Assembly: GCA_021604725.1 (NCBI GenBank)
Contig: BQJN01000049.1
Span: 1-34,076 of the forward strand
Reading direction: 5' to 3'
DNA from: Lysobacteraceae bacterium
Lineage (GTDB): Bacteria > Pseudomonadota > Gammaproteobacteria > Xanthomonadales > BQJN01
Length of the DNA stretch: 34,076 nt
Shown here in pieces: positions 23,033 through 32,219 of this stretch. Under the pieces are notes generated by a model. It had not been told where the DNA came from. It did not search any database and saw only the letters and a list, made by a program, of their open reading frames with translations. Within the stretch, counting starts at the first letter, position 1, and each line of letters begins with the position of its first letter. Both the position numbers and the translations under genes were made by a program.

Positions 23033-24499
23033 CTACTGCGCTGCTTGCACACTGGGGTGGCTGCAAACTTGGTCGGTGTCGGCCCCAAACTTGAATACAG
23101 TGAATGTCTGCTCGACCGTGGCATCAGATGACCTCTCGTTTAGCACAAAGTTGATCTGCGCCTCGGTGCAGCTTAAAAACAAAACGCTGAGGGTGCCCGC
23201 CGGTGTGATGTCGAAAGCCGGGTCGATGGGCTGAAGGTTGGTGAAGTTGCCGCCGCGGGTTTGAATCATATCCAGGACCATTGCCTCGTCTGAGCGCCAG
23301 CGAGCGAAGTCGACGTTGCCGACATAAAACGTGGCATCGCCATTGTCGTCGTAGGTAAATAGCGCCACAAACAGCACGTTTCGAATATCGTCGTTTTGAT
23401 CCTTGACCTGAGCGATGGAAATATTCAAACCATGTCCCTCTATCTCGGCCGATGACCACATGCCGTTGTACCGGTAGTCGATCACGTTATCGCCGCTTTC
23501 GTGCCCAATGCTGTTGCCGAAGGCGTAATAACGGATGCCCCGTTTCTCGATCCACATATGCGTTGATGAGTCGTCAAAAGAAAACCGGCCAGGATGCACC
23601 AGATAGCCGCTTAGATAGACATTCTCAAGGCTCGCACACTGGCCGTTGTTGAGCAGGTCAAAATGGGTGTGAGGGTAGGTGCTGGCACCGCCCTGGCAAA
23701 GCGCATCCGCCTGGTTGTTGGCGTTTACGGAAATGTGCGTGCCTGCCAGGACCTGATCGCCACTCTCATACTGGATATCGGCCACGTGATAATAGTTTGT
23801 TTGCCATCCCGAGGGGTGTGTCACCTGCACGAAGCATCGCGAGTAAACGGTGATGGTGCCATCATGTGCCGCCGCCACCCAATCGCCGCTGGTGTCATCG
23901 CCGAACTGGGCTCCGGGAGCGCCGAAATCCAGTGATGACATGGGATAGGCAAGCCGTGAGCCGCTGCAATGGTGAGCAGCGCTGAAACGCCACTCCGCGT
24001 TATGATCGAAAGGCAGGTCCAGCGCAGGGGGCGAATCCGTTGTTGTTTTCGGTTGACTGGAAATGCCGTTTTCAGTCATGGACTTGCTGGCATTTTTCAG
24101 CAGCCTCTGCGCGCTGGCCTTGTCCCACGACAGCGTCGCTTCAAGCTCGGTAGCAAATGGCACCGTGTCACCATTCTTGGTCTTTGCAGAATGGATCTCG
24201 AGCGTGCCGCCGATGGCCTGTGCCAGGTCCCTGACGGTATCAATCGTGACCTGGTCGGGCGCGGCATGATGATGTTCGACTGCTTCGGCCAGCAGGAATA
24301 GATTGACCCGATAATAACCTGCGAAGTGGGAGATAGCTTCGGCGTGATCGCGCAGGTTTGGGTACTGATCCTTTACCGTAGAAATGGGATCTATCGCCGC
24401 AAAACGACTGTCCAAACGCCATGTCTCAACGCGATCGGTTGCAAATGACGGGCCTTGAGTTAGGACAAGCACCATCAGCCAAAAAGTTCGAGGTTTCAA
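23033..24499 (-). CDS. M23 (LasA-like) metallopeptidase, secreted
   Basis: 488 residues. Residues 1-20 are a signal peptide. An N-terminal helical region (~40-150) precedes the peptidase domain. That domain has AEWRFSAAHHCSGS (His176/177), YPMSSLDFGAPG (Asp191), a GWQTNYYHVAD stretch and HTHFDLL (277-283, the HxH zinc/catalytic pair). This is the arrangement of LasA/beta-lytic M23 enzymes, which cut glycine-rich peptides in peptidoglycan or elastin. A ~190-residue C-terminal beta-rich region of unknown role follows, ending with a Cys pair. It probably acts outside the cell or in the periplasm. Confidence 0.88.
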   Translation of the reverse strand: MKPRTFWLMVLVLTQGPSFATDRVETWRLDSRFAAIDPISTVKDQYPNLRDHAEAISHFAGYYRVNLFLLAEAVEHHHAAPDQVTIDTVRDLAQAIGGTLEIHSAKTKNGDTVPFATELEATLSWDKASAQRLLKNASKSMTENGISSQPKTTTDSPPALDLPFDHNAEWRFSAAHHCSGSRLAYPMSSLDFGAPGAQFGDDTSGDWVAAAHDGTITVYSRCFVQVTHPSGWQTNYYHVADIQYESGDQVLAGTHISVNANNQADALCQGGASTYPHTHFDLLNNGQCASLENVYLSGYLVHPGRFSFDDSSTHMWIEKRGIRYYAFGNSIGHESGDNVIDYRYNGMWSSAEIEGHGLNISIAQVKDQNDDIRNVLFVALFTYDDNGDATFYVGNVDFARWRSDEAMVLDMIQTRGGNFTNLQPIDPAFDITPAGTLSVLFLSCTEAQINFVLNERSSDATVEQTFTVFKFGADTDQVCSHPSVQAAQ

Positions 24500-24746
24500 C
24501 TACCCACTCCGATAGACAATCGCCGGTGACAGCACAGAGTACCCGAAAATGGTACTCAGCCCCTCAGAGAAGAGCGGGAACAGCCTCCTTTGGGGAGGGG
24601 CCGATCCTCCCGTCGACCGTCCTATTCCTAAATCTCTGCGATAGGGTCGATTGATCCGGGTTTCTCTCCTTTTGCGCGCCATTAGTTAAGACATTCTCAT
24701 TCTCGGCGGCCTTTTCAGCCGCCTGCTTGTTGGGGAACCCCAAATT
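24500..24746. other. Intergenic stretch with two GC-rich hairpins
   Basis: CCTCC/GGAGG near 24584-24598 and GGCGGC (loop of seven) GCCGCC near 24704-24722 are inverted repeats between the divergent M23 and FG-GAP genes. Promoters for both must lie here, but I cannot assign boxes. Confidence 0.45.
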
Positions 24747-25809
24747 GTGAAACAAATTCTAAATGTTGCCGCAGCGTTGTTAGTCCAAGCAACGCTATCG
24801 GTAGCACAGCCCAATTGTCCAAACAAGCGATTGACGGGAGTCTGCAAGAACCCGTTTCCTGTCCCTATCTGATATCCCTGGGGCCAACGTTTCAGACCGG
24901 GATGTAAGTCGTTGACCTCAATTCGGAGGGGCGTTTGGATGTGGTTGTGGGGCACGGTGATGGGTTACCGTGTTTCTCGCTGATGCGGGTAGTGAGTATT
25001 TTCAGCCTGGGGTGGTTGAATCTGTCGGTCGAGTCATCACTCTACTCGCCACCGATGAGAACCTTGATGGTAATCAAGACATCTTAACGATCAGTTGGAA
25101 TACTGGATCGACGACTATGTTTGGCAACGGAAGAGGCGGGTTTAGCGCAATTGAACCCTTTCATACCTTTGCCGTTGGAGTAAATCGTCAACAGAAGGTG
25201 GACATTAATGGTGACGGGTTTGATGATCTGGCAATTTCGAGCGCCCAAGCCAACCATAAGACTGTTTCGGTTCATTTCCACGATGGGGTCGACGCGCTTC
25301 CGGACCCGGAAACTTATAAGACCATTCCGCGCCCGCACCGTCACTTGATTGAAGGTTTGGGAGCCGGTGACCTGACTGGTAATGGTCTGATAGACATTGT
25401 ATTGGCGGAAAATTCCAGCTCCCCTGCACGTCTATGGATTTTGGCCCAACGGCTGCGTTCGGACGTGGATGCACCCACATTCGTCGAGCCGGTCACCATT
25501 GAGACTTACAGGGCTGCACAGACTCTGCGAGTGGTCGATGTTGATGGCAACGGATATGATGACATCATCGTTGTTCATGGCGCACAGAGGGTGGGTGTAT
25601 ATTTGCAAGACCAATCGGGGATGAGTCCGGAATCTCTGTATCCGATACCGTATGGCACATTGTATGGTGCTCATGCGTTGGCTGTCGGCGATATCTCGTC
25701 AGACGGCTGTGTCGATGTAGCAATCGCAAATCGCAATTCCGGCTTGATCACTTTGCCGGGAGTTTGTGAAATGCCACTCTTTACTAGTGGGTTCGAAGTA
25801 AGTCGTTAG
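24747..25809 (+). pseudogene. FG-GAP/VCBS repeat surface protein with damaged 5' end
   Basis: GTG 24747 opens a clear signal peptide (MKQILNVAAALLVQ, then ATLSVAQ), but the frame stops at 24870-24872. Dropping into the next frame at ~24865 continues PYLISLGPTFQTGM. That frame hits TAA at 24905-24907, then reads VVDLNSEGRLDVVVGHGDG, a perfect first FG-GAP repeat. A missing G in the run at 24962-24964 then shifts to VTVFLADAGSEYF, and the frame stays open to 25809. That part holds more FG-GAP/VCBS calcium-loop repeats (DENLDGNQDI, DINGDGFDDL, DVDGNGYDDI) and the tail EMPLFTSGFEVSR. Three lesions in 220 bases suggest a decaying gene or a poor assembly patch; translation from 24970 would lack a signal peptide. 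Confidence 0.75.
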
Positions 25810-25883
25810 GCCAGAGGACCTACTCTCTAACCAGCAAGCAATACTGAAGAGGCGAACCCCAACCGGTTGCGTAGACCTGCTAG

Positions 25884-28800
25884 ATGAATGAACAAGACTG
25901 GGCGAAAGTGCTAGCTGTATTTGAGTCGGCAATCGCATTGTCCGATGGGCAAGAAATTGCACGTTTGATCGAGAATGAACTGGCGGACGAACCGCATTTG
26001 GCCGACCGAGTGCGCGAGCTACTGAGTCATGACTTGGCGGCTAGCACATTTCGACAGTCTGCTGCCCCGACGCTCGCAAAATATGTAATAGACCATCTCG
26101 ACGAGGGGACTCTGGTTGGTCGCTATCGCATTTTGCGCCAAATTGGCGAAGGAGGGATGGGTGCAGTTTATCTGGCCCAGCGCGCAGACCATGTATTCGA
26201 GAAGACGGTAGCCTTAAAGCTAATCCGGGGCGACTTGAGCGAGGTAGCGTTTGAGCGTTTCAGAATCGAACGCCAGGCATTGGCCCAACTCGAGCACCAA
26301 AACATCGCACGTTTGTTGGACGGCGGTGTCGACAACCACAATCGGCCTTACGTGGCAATGGAATACGTTGATGGTTGTTCGATCACGTCATATTGCAACG
26401 ATCAACAGTTAAACATTACCAAAAGGCTATTGCTGTTTTGCGACCTCTGTGATGCTGTGCAACATGCACACCGCAATTTGGTTGTTCATCGAGACATTAA
26501 GCCCAGCAATGTAATGGTAAGTCTTGACGGTAAGGTGAAGTTGCTCGATTTCGGGATAGCCAAATTGTTGGGGCCTGCTGGAACGGCAACAACTCTCGGA
26601 ATGAGAGCGATGACCCCAGATTATGCTAGCCCGGAGCAAGTGACGGGTAGGCCAATTTCAACAGCAACGGATGTGTACCAACTCGGTGCGCTATTGTTTG
26701 AATTGCTCTCGGGAAGAAAGGCGGTCGATTCGTCATCCATGTCGCTTCGACAATTTGAAGAAGCCGTTACAAGTGGGGAGCTACCAACCCCAAGCCAAGC
26801 ATTTTCGAAGCTACCTGAAGCCCAATCAGCATCGATTGCTAAAGGGCGCGGGTGCACAATAGCTCGGCTGCGCGATCGTTTGGTCGGCGATCTTGACACC
26901 ATAACATCAAAGGCGATGGCTGTGGACCCGGCCCTTCGTTACGGGTCCCCAGGGCGCCTCGCGGAGGACATACGTCGTCATTTCGAGGGGCTCCCGATTC
27001 AAGCCAGGGTTGCGTCTCCTCATTACAAACTGGCCAAATTTCTCAAACGAAATGTAGTGCCCGTCTCCATTGCTGCGTCGGCTGCGTCGGCAATCATTCT
27101 GTTTTCGGGATACTTATATGTCCAATCTGAGCGTCTCGCGCGTGAGCGAGATGTTGCGAGAATGGAACAGCAGCGCTCTTCGGCGATGGTCGAGTTTCTT
27201 GTTGATGCAATGTCTGTATCCAATCCCGAGAAGATGCCAAATTTGAACACGTCAGCTGACGTACTCAATTTGGCCAAAGCAGGAAAATTGAACGATGTGC
27301 TACCTAGTACCTCCTCAAACCGCGAGCACGTTCTTCAAATTATTGAGCTATACCACCGCACTTACCCAAACACCTCCGCGAGAGAGCTGCTCAAGACGTT
27401 ATGGGGTGCCCGAGGGAACTATGGAGAGAAGTATGACGATGCTGCTTTTGGCCTACTACTAGCGCGTACGTTGATTCGTGAAAAGGCTTGGGATGAACTC
27501 TCGACTATTGGAAGCGATTTGTACAAAATTCGTGATCGGATTACGCCCAATCAACGTGCTGAGCTAGCTTTGGTATCTGCCTACGTGGCCAGTAGGCGCA
27601 GAGACGGCGATGCCGAACCGCTTTTTGAGGAAGCACTTTCACAAGCTGTGATCTCCCAGGGGAGTCGTTCTCAACTGGCCCTCCGAGCACTCTTGGGTTT
27701 GTTGGAGTTTCATGGCAGCAAGGGTGAAGAAGCTGCTTTGAAAGCTTCGCTGGGCCGTATCGAAGCTCGATACGCCGATGCAAGTGCCAGTGACTTCCCG
27801 TATCGGTTGATCGAGCAAGCTCGAATGGATATCGATGCCGGTACCAATTACCGGCAGGCGGAGGAGAGGTTAGTGTCGGCGCTGGAGTATTCGAATATGC
27901 AACCACAGGCATATCTCGAGCTTGCTCGTTTAGAGATGAAGACCAAGGGGCTGACGTTAAATGGACTTCAACGCGCCGAGGATTTGATCAGAAGGGCTCA
28001 GTCGCTTGATCCGTCTTTCGCCGATACGTATGTGCTGCTGTTGTACGTATTGACTCATCAACGTCGATACGAGGAAGCTGGTGCTGCTCTCTCGAAAGCG
28101 GAACAATTAGGGGCGTCAAGCGAGTGGATGAGCTATAACAAGGGACAGTGGCTAAGTAGGATGGGGCGCTTCGACGAAGCCCTAATAGAGCTTGACAAGG
28201 CTTCGCATCTTCAGGCGCTTGGTCCAGACGGGCGCGCAGGAGCTCTAGATGAGATGGCAGACATATATGTGAAGCTAGACAAGTTGAAGGAAGCGAAAGA
28301 GTCCAGACGAATGGCGGTTGCCCTCAATTCAGGTTCGTCTTGTACTTTGGGTGGTTATGCGAAGTTCCTGCGAAAGGAGTTTCTTGATCTTGAAGAATCG
28401 GAGAAATGGGCCCGGCGAGGGCTTGGTGCGGATTACAGATGTCCGTCGTCCAATACAGCCCTCGGCCTTACTCTTTACTTAAAGTGGGCAGAATTGGCAT
28501 CATCTTCCTCCCCGCAGGCCGACGAAATTCTGCTGGAGGCCAGGGAGTACGTCGCCAAACCCGGTGAGTTGCTCTCAGAGGTTGCATACTATCGGCGATT
28601 TCACCCGATTATTGATTTTTTGCCAACGCTTGGGTACGAGCCGACGCAGCCTTGGGTCGTTCAGCGAGCCATTAAGAATGGTCGCGTTGAAACAGTTATC
28701 GCACTCATAGCGCGGGGCGCAGACCCGAATGGTCGCGATGAGGACCATACGCACCTCATGCTGGCATCTAGTTTAGGAGACAAGGCCGTTGTGGACCACC

Positions 28801-29225
28801 TTCTCACCGCAGGTGCGGCACCCGACCTGATCGACTCAAGCGGGTTCTCTGCTGCAGACCACGCTCTTGCGGCGGGGTTTCCAGAGATTGCATCGAAGGT
28901 CGAGGACGCCGTGGCAAAATCTGAGGGCGAAGAAGCATCAATTTTTGGCGCAACATGTCCTTTCATGATTGGACACTCCTACAGAGTCACCCAGAAGTTT
29001 CGTAGCGATGGGATGGAGTTCTCAATTGGGTCAAAAATAATCTTCGCCTGGGAAGATGATGGTGGCGAGGCAAGCAATACGACGTGCTACTTTTGGACTT
29101 CCGACGATCGAGAGTTCTTGCGCGATTGGAAAGCTCCAAAGGCTGAAGTCGTGAAGTCAGCCGAATACTTTGAATACCTTGGCCTACCCGCTAGAGGTAG
29201 GTCGCCTCGAGCGATCCGAGACTAG
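25884..29225 (+). CDS. Ser/Thr protein kinase with TPR and ankyrin repeats
   Basis: 1113 residues. The ~50-residue N-terminal helical region resembles that of the kinase at 8487. The kinase domain spans ~80-370: GEGGMGAVY, VALK (Lys112), HRDIKPSN (Asp203), DFG (Asp222), PDYASPEQ; all catalytic residues are present. One TM helix (~391-412) separates it from a ~550-residue TPR-type helical region. Near the C-terminus (~930-1010) two or three ankyrin repeats read IKNGRVETVIALIARGADPN and ASSLGDKAVVDHLLTAGAAP. A final ~90-residue domain with two Cys is unassigned. No ECF sigma gene adjoins, unlike the first kinase. It starts 75 bases after the FG-GAP gene. Confidence 0.92.
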   Translation: MNEQDWAKVLAVFESAIALSDGQEIARLIENELADEPHLADRVRELLSHDLAASTFRQSAAPTLAKYVIDHLDEGTLVGRYRILRQIGEGGMGAVYLAQRADHVFEKTVALKLIRGDLSEVAFERFRIERQALAQLEHQNIARLLDGGVDNHNRPYVAMEYVDGCSITSYCNDQQLNITKRLLLFCDLCDAVQHAHRNLVVHRDIKPSNVMVSLDGKVKLLDFGIAKLLGPAGTATTLGMRAMTPDYASPEQVTGRPISTATDVYQLGALLFELLSGRKAVDSSSMSLRQFEEAVTSGELPTPSQAFSKLPEAQSASIAKGRGCTIARLRDRLVGDLDTITSKAMAVDPALRYGSPGRLAEDIRRHFEGLPIQARVASPHYKLAKFLKRNVVPVSIAASAASAIILFSGYLYVQSERLARERDVARMEQQRSSAMVEFLVDAMSVSNPEKMPNLNTSADVLNLAKAGKLNDVLPSTSSNREHVLQIIELYHRTYPNTSARELLKTLWGARGNYGEKYDDAAFGLLLARTLIREKAWDELSTIGSDLYKIRDRITPNQRAELALVSAYVASRRRDGDAEPLFEEALSQAVISQGSRSQLALRALLGLLEFHGSKGEEAALKASLGRIEARYADASASDFPYRLIEQARMDIDAGTNYRQAEERLVSALEYSNMQPQAYLELARLEMKTKGLTLNGLQRAEDLIRRAQSLDPSFADTYVLLLYVLTHQRRYEEAGAALSKAEQLGASSEWMSYNKGQWLSRMGRFDEALIELDKASHLQALGPDGRAGALDEMADIYVKLDKLKEAKESRRMAVALNSGSSCTLGGYAKFLRKEFLDLEESEKWARRGLGADYRCPSSNTALGLTLYLKWAELASSSSPQADEILLEAREYVAKPGELLSEVAYYRRFHPIIDFLPTLGYEPTQPWVVQRAIKNGRVETVIALIARGADPNGRDEDHTHLMLASSLGDKAVVDHLLTAGAAPDLIDSSGFSAADHALAAGFPEIASKVEDAVAKSEGEEASIFGATCPFMIGHSYRVTQKFRSDGMEFSIGSKIIFAWEDDGGEASNTTCYFWTSDDREFLRDWKAPKAEVVKSAEYFEYLGLPARGRSPRAIRD

Positions 29226-29366
29226 TACAGATATTCAAAGCGAAGTCACAGCACTATTTGACCCCCAACCGGCAACGAAAACCCTTGCTCAAAGTGCCGG
29301 CTTCGGAGTTGGCGGCACCCGCCTACAATCGAATTGTAGCCGTTGGGCGCTCCTCTTTGCGGTGGC

Positions 29367-30092
29367 TCACCCCAATAGCCTTCTAATACGTTGGTCCAGG
29401 ACTTCCTTGCGCACCTTATAGTCCGGGTCGTGGGTTCGGTCCCGCAGGAGTGCAACGGCAAGGTCTTCGTTCTCGCCAAACTCAACCACAAAAAAGACAG
29501 AGAACCGTCGCACCCAAGGGTCCGGGTGATGTTTTGCCGCCCAGGCAAGCACTTCGATCGTTTCCTCGCCCTGCCCTGGCATCCAGGCCAATGTATACGG
29601 AATACGGTTCGACGTTCCTTCTTCCGCGGACGCAATCAATGCTTCATAAAGCGCGTTCTGAATGTCGGCCAGGTGTTCTTCTACATCCACCCAAAACTGT
29701 TCTCTTTTCTCCGCGAACCCACTCGGTTCATCGTGCGTCAGCTCCGCATTCAATGCGGCAAGAGCCAACGCTACTTTCACTCTTTTCGCTTTCTCCGGGT
29801 GTGCAAACAAACGCAGAAGCAAATCGGGCGAATTGCCATCCAGTATCACATGGCGCACCAACGCATCTGCCTCGGAGAAATCCGTCGTCAGTTTCGCAGC
29901 GTCAGGTTCGGTCGATGCGGACGGCGGTTCCGAATGGTCCATGTCAGCTGCGTACCGCTCGACAAAAGCTGGCGGCTCGGCGAAAACCACTGGCTGCGCA
30001 ACCAACCCAGCCAAGGCATGAACCAAGAAAGCGCCGACGACCAAGGCGACAACGGCCGTCGCAAGAAATAGTTTTTTGAATGGAATATTCAT
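29367..30092 (-). CDS. Membrane-anchored protein with HEAT-like C-terminus
   Basis: 241 residues from ATG 30092 (MNIPFKKLFLATAV); an in-frame ATG at 30128 is possible and no strong ribosome site settles it. A single hydrophobic segment (~8-32) acts as an uncleaved anchor or signal. The rest is soluble, probably periplasmic. Helical repeats near the end (EVLAWAAKHHPDPWVRRFSV, RDRTHDPDYKVRKEVLD) have the D-P-x-x-x-V-R pattern of HEAT/PBS-lyase-like repeats, which bind proteins. No named family is recognised. It is convergent with the kinase gene, 141 bases apart. Confidence 0.65.
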   Translation of the reverse strand: MNIPFKKLFLATAVVALVVGAFLVHALAGLVAQPVVFAEPPAFVERYAADMDHSEPPSASTEPDAAKLTTDFSEADALVRHVILDGNSPDLLLRLFAHPEKAKRVKVALALAALNAELTHDEPSGFAEKREQFWVDVEEHLADIQNALYEALIASAEEGTSNRIPYTLAWMPGQGEETIEVLAWAAKHHPDPWVRRFSVFFVVEFGENEDLAVALLRDRTHDPDYKVRKEVLDQRIRRLLG

Positions 30093-30478
30093 GCTCACAA
30101 TTTTGCCCTTCAACCTTCGAACAACCAAAACAAGTCATCAACTTAGGTGGCTGAAACTGAAAACACATGACGTACTGCTGATTTCTAGCTGATTTTGACG
30201 AACACCCCAAGCCGAGAGTGTTTTGATAGGCCTCTACGCCGATTCAGCCAGCCACAGTTGACAAGCCGACGCGTTTCCCCAAAATATCGTTGCACGTTCT
30301 CAATTTAAGGAAAAATTATGAAACGTATTTTCATTGCGGCAGTTCTCGCAGCGATGTATTGCCCTTCGGGCTCAGCCAATGACCTTTCTTACAGCCTTGT
30401 TGAAGGCGGTTTGCTCTGGGTCGACGCTGACCACTTCCAATCCGAACTTGGCTATGGGCTCGCTGCGCAAATCGCTGT

Positions 30479-30481
30479 ATC
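30479..30481. repeat. Target-site duplication, left copy (ATC)
   Basis: ATC directly before the left IS end; the matching ATC is at 31706-31708. A 3-bp duplication is typical of IS3-family insertion, and removing one copy with the element restores the reading frame. Confidence 0.8.
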
Positions 30482-30544
30482 GGGTTCTACCCCGATTTTG
30501 CGGACACTTCAAAGGAGCCCGATAATGGGCAAAAGGAGTGTTTT

Positions 30545-30832
30545 ATGTCAAAGCGAAGAAAGTTCAGTTCGGAGTTCAAGCGTGGCGCTGTCGAGCAGAC
30601 GCGTCACGCAGGTGTGAGTTGTGCGCAAGTAGCGCGAGAGTTGGGCATTGGAGCGAACCTGTTGAGCCGTTGGCGACGAGAATCGGACGCATCCGGTGAT
30701 CGAGCATTTGGAGGGACGGGAACGCCAAGGGACGAAGAAGTAGCGCAGCTCAAGCGAGAGCTGGCACGTGTGAAGAAGGAACGGGATTTTTTGCGCGAAG
30801 CGGCGACGTTCTTTGCCAGGGAATCGTCCTGA
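30545..30832 (+). CDS. IS3-family transposase OrfA (HTH)
   Basis: 95 residues. [20 protein letters not shown], then [16 protein letters not shown], forms the helix-turn-helix that binds the IS ends. [19 protein letters not shown] is the leucine-zipper-like segment that ends IS3 OrfA proteins. The OrfB frame is -1 relative to it, and the slippery heptamer lies inside its 3' part. Confidence 0.93.
   Translation: MSKRRKFSSEFKRGAVEQTRHAGVSCAQVARELGIGANLLSRWRRESDASGDRAFGGTGTPRDEEVAQLKRELARVKKERDFLREAATFFARESS
30787..30793 (+). promoter_or_regulatory. Programmed -1 frameshift heptamer T TTT TTG
   Basis: In the orfA frame the codons are GAT TTT TTG, giving an X XXY YYZ heptamer. Slipping back one base leads into a frame that is open through the end of orfA into orfB, allowing the OrfAB fusion transposase. 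Confidence 0.65.
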
Positions 30833-30876
30833 GATATCAGGCGATTCAACGTTGTCGCGGCCAGTACCCGGTACGC

Positions 30877-31677
30877 ATGATGTGTCGATGTCTTAAAGTG
30901 TCTGCCAGTGGCTACTACGGGTGGGAGAGCCGCCATCCAAGTATTCGGCAGCAGGACAATGAGCGCTTGTTGAAACGGATTCGGGAGATACATGAGGACA
31001 GCCGGGGCGCCATCGGTGCGCCTCGAATGCACGAAGATCTCAGCGAAACAGGTGAAACGGCCAGCCTGAACAGGGTCGCACGGCTGATGGCGGCTGATGG
31101 TCTCCAAGGGTGGCCTCGTCGCAAGAAACGAGGCCAGCGCGCCAAGTTGGTGACGCCGTTGCCGGATGTTCAGAACCTGCTGGAGCGGGACTTCGTCGCG
31201 CTAGAGCCGGAGAGCAAATGGGTAACGGACATCACCGAGCTGAGGACCGGTGAAGGCAAATTGTTTCTGTGTGTCGTTATTGACTTGTTTAGCAAACTAG
31301 TCGTGGGATGGTCGATGCACCATCGTCAGGATCGGCGCATGGTACTGCGTGCTGTTGAGATGGCGGTTTGGCAACGTCACAGCGACACGCCGGTCATTTT
31401 GCATTCAGATCGGGGCAGCCAATTCCGTAGCGGTGATTACCAACGGTTGCTCGAAGGTAATAAGTTGTTGTGTTCGATGAGCGATGTGGGCCACTGCGGA
31501 GACAACGCCCCCTGCGAGGGTTTCTTTGGTGTCCTTAAGCGAGAACGAACTAACCATTGCAACTACCCAACACTGGATACGGCAAGGGCTGATGTGTTTA
31601 ATTACATTGAGCGGTTTCACAACCCTCGAATGAGAAGAAGGTTGGCAAGACGTGATCTCGAAGTTCAACCTTCTTAA
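30877..31677 (+). CDS. IS3-family transposase OrfB (DDE integrase domain)
   Basis: 266 residues from ATG 30877, but the frame is open upstream ([16 protein letters not shown] precedes it), as expected if it is made as an OrfAB fusion by frameshifting. The HTH_21 region ([20 protein letters not shown]) and the rve catalytic core follow: D in WVTDITE, D in LHSDRGSQF and E in [11 protein letters not shown], the complete DDE triad. It ends [14 protein letters not shown], 28 bases before the right IS end. Confidence 0.95.
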   Translation: MMCRCLKVSASGYYGWESRHPSIRQQDNERLLKRIREIHEDSRGAIGAPRMHEDLSETGETASLNRVARLMAADGLQGWPRRKKRGQRAKLVTPLPDVQNLLERDFVALEPESKWVTDITELRTGEGKLFLCVVIDLFSKLVVGWSMHHRQDRRMVLRAVEMAVWQRHSDTPVILHSDRGSQFRSGDYQRLLEGNKLLCSMSDVGHCGDNAPCEGFFGVLKRERTNHCNYPTLDTARADVFNYIERFHNPRMRRRLARRDLEVQPS

Positions 31678-32219
31678 AACCGTTCGTCAAAACGGGGTAG
31701 AACCCATCGGAACGGTTTTTCGTTTGGGGCTCGCTTGGTGATGTGGATGCCCAATCGAATTTTCTCGAGCCAGACATTAGCCTGAAGGAGTATGCGGTCG
31801 GTGCCGGCTATCATCACCCGATCAGTCAGAACACAGACTTCGTGGCACGTGCCGGGTGGGGCGATGCCAGGCGCCGCTTTTTTTCCAACGATGGCTTCGT
31901 GGCGAGTCTTGCGCTGCGTTCGCAATGGACAGAAGATCGGGCAGAAACAACCATAGGTTTGGGCTATGACGATACGGGTGCTGGTGAAGAGGCGGTTGCT
32001 TTTGTGAGTGGAGCCTATCCATTCAACCAAACTCTCGGGCTTTCCAGCACGTTCAAGTACGGGGAGCGCGGCACCAGCATCTTTCTGGGACTGCGAGCCA
32101 CTTTCTAGCGTCTGAACAGAGGATGCAGATTGGGCCACGTTCCCGAAATCTTTACTCCATTGGTTGAGGAAGTTAGGATCATGGCCAAAAAATACAAAAA
32201 TCAGCCATGGAGGCACGAC

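Larger units (their letters stand above)
30482..31705 (+). mobile_element. Complete IS3-family insertion sequence, 1224 bp
   Basis: Ends are the perfect 13-base inverted repeats GGGTTCTACCCCG (30482-30494) and CGGGGTAGAACCC (31693-31705), with weaker similarity further in. Flanked by ATC on both sides. It carries orfA and orfB in the -1 arrangement with a slippery site, with both DDE and helix-turn-helix parts intact, so it may still be active. Many IS3 ends begin TG; here they begin GG, so the exact outer base could shift by one. Confidence 0.92.
30318..32108 (+). pseudogene. Outer-membrane beta-barrel protein gene interrupted by an IS3-family element
   Basis: The 5' part (30318-30481) has AAGGA upstream and a signal peptide (MKRIFIAAVLAAM...GSAN), and reads to YGLAAQIAVS. 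Removing 30482-31705 and one ATC joins it in frame to ERFFVWGSLGDVDAQSNF and on to the stop at 32106-32108. The restored protein is about 188 residues, beta-rich with a terminal Phe (FLGLRATF), typical of small outer-membrane barrels. The intact gene at 32220 looks like a paralogue (YGLAAQIAVSERFF versus YGVQGSYALSDHFF). The insertion should inactivate it. Confidence 0.9.

Noticed and set aside
21978-23066. 362-codon minus-strand frame opposite the cytochrome-rhodanese gene
   Set aside because: The plus frame has two CxxCH sites, axial Met and a rhodanese domain; the antisense frame has none.
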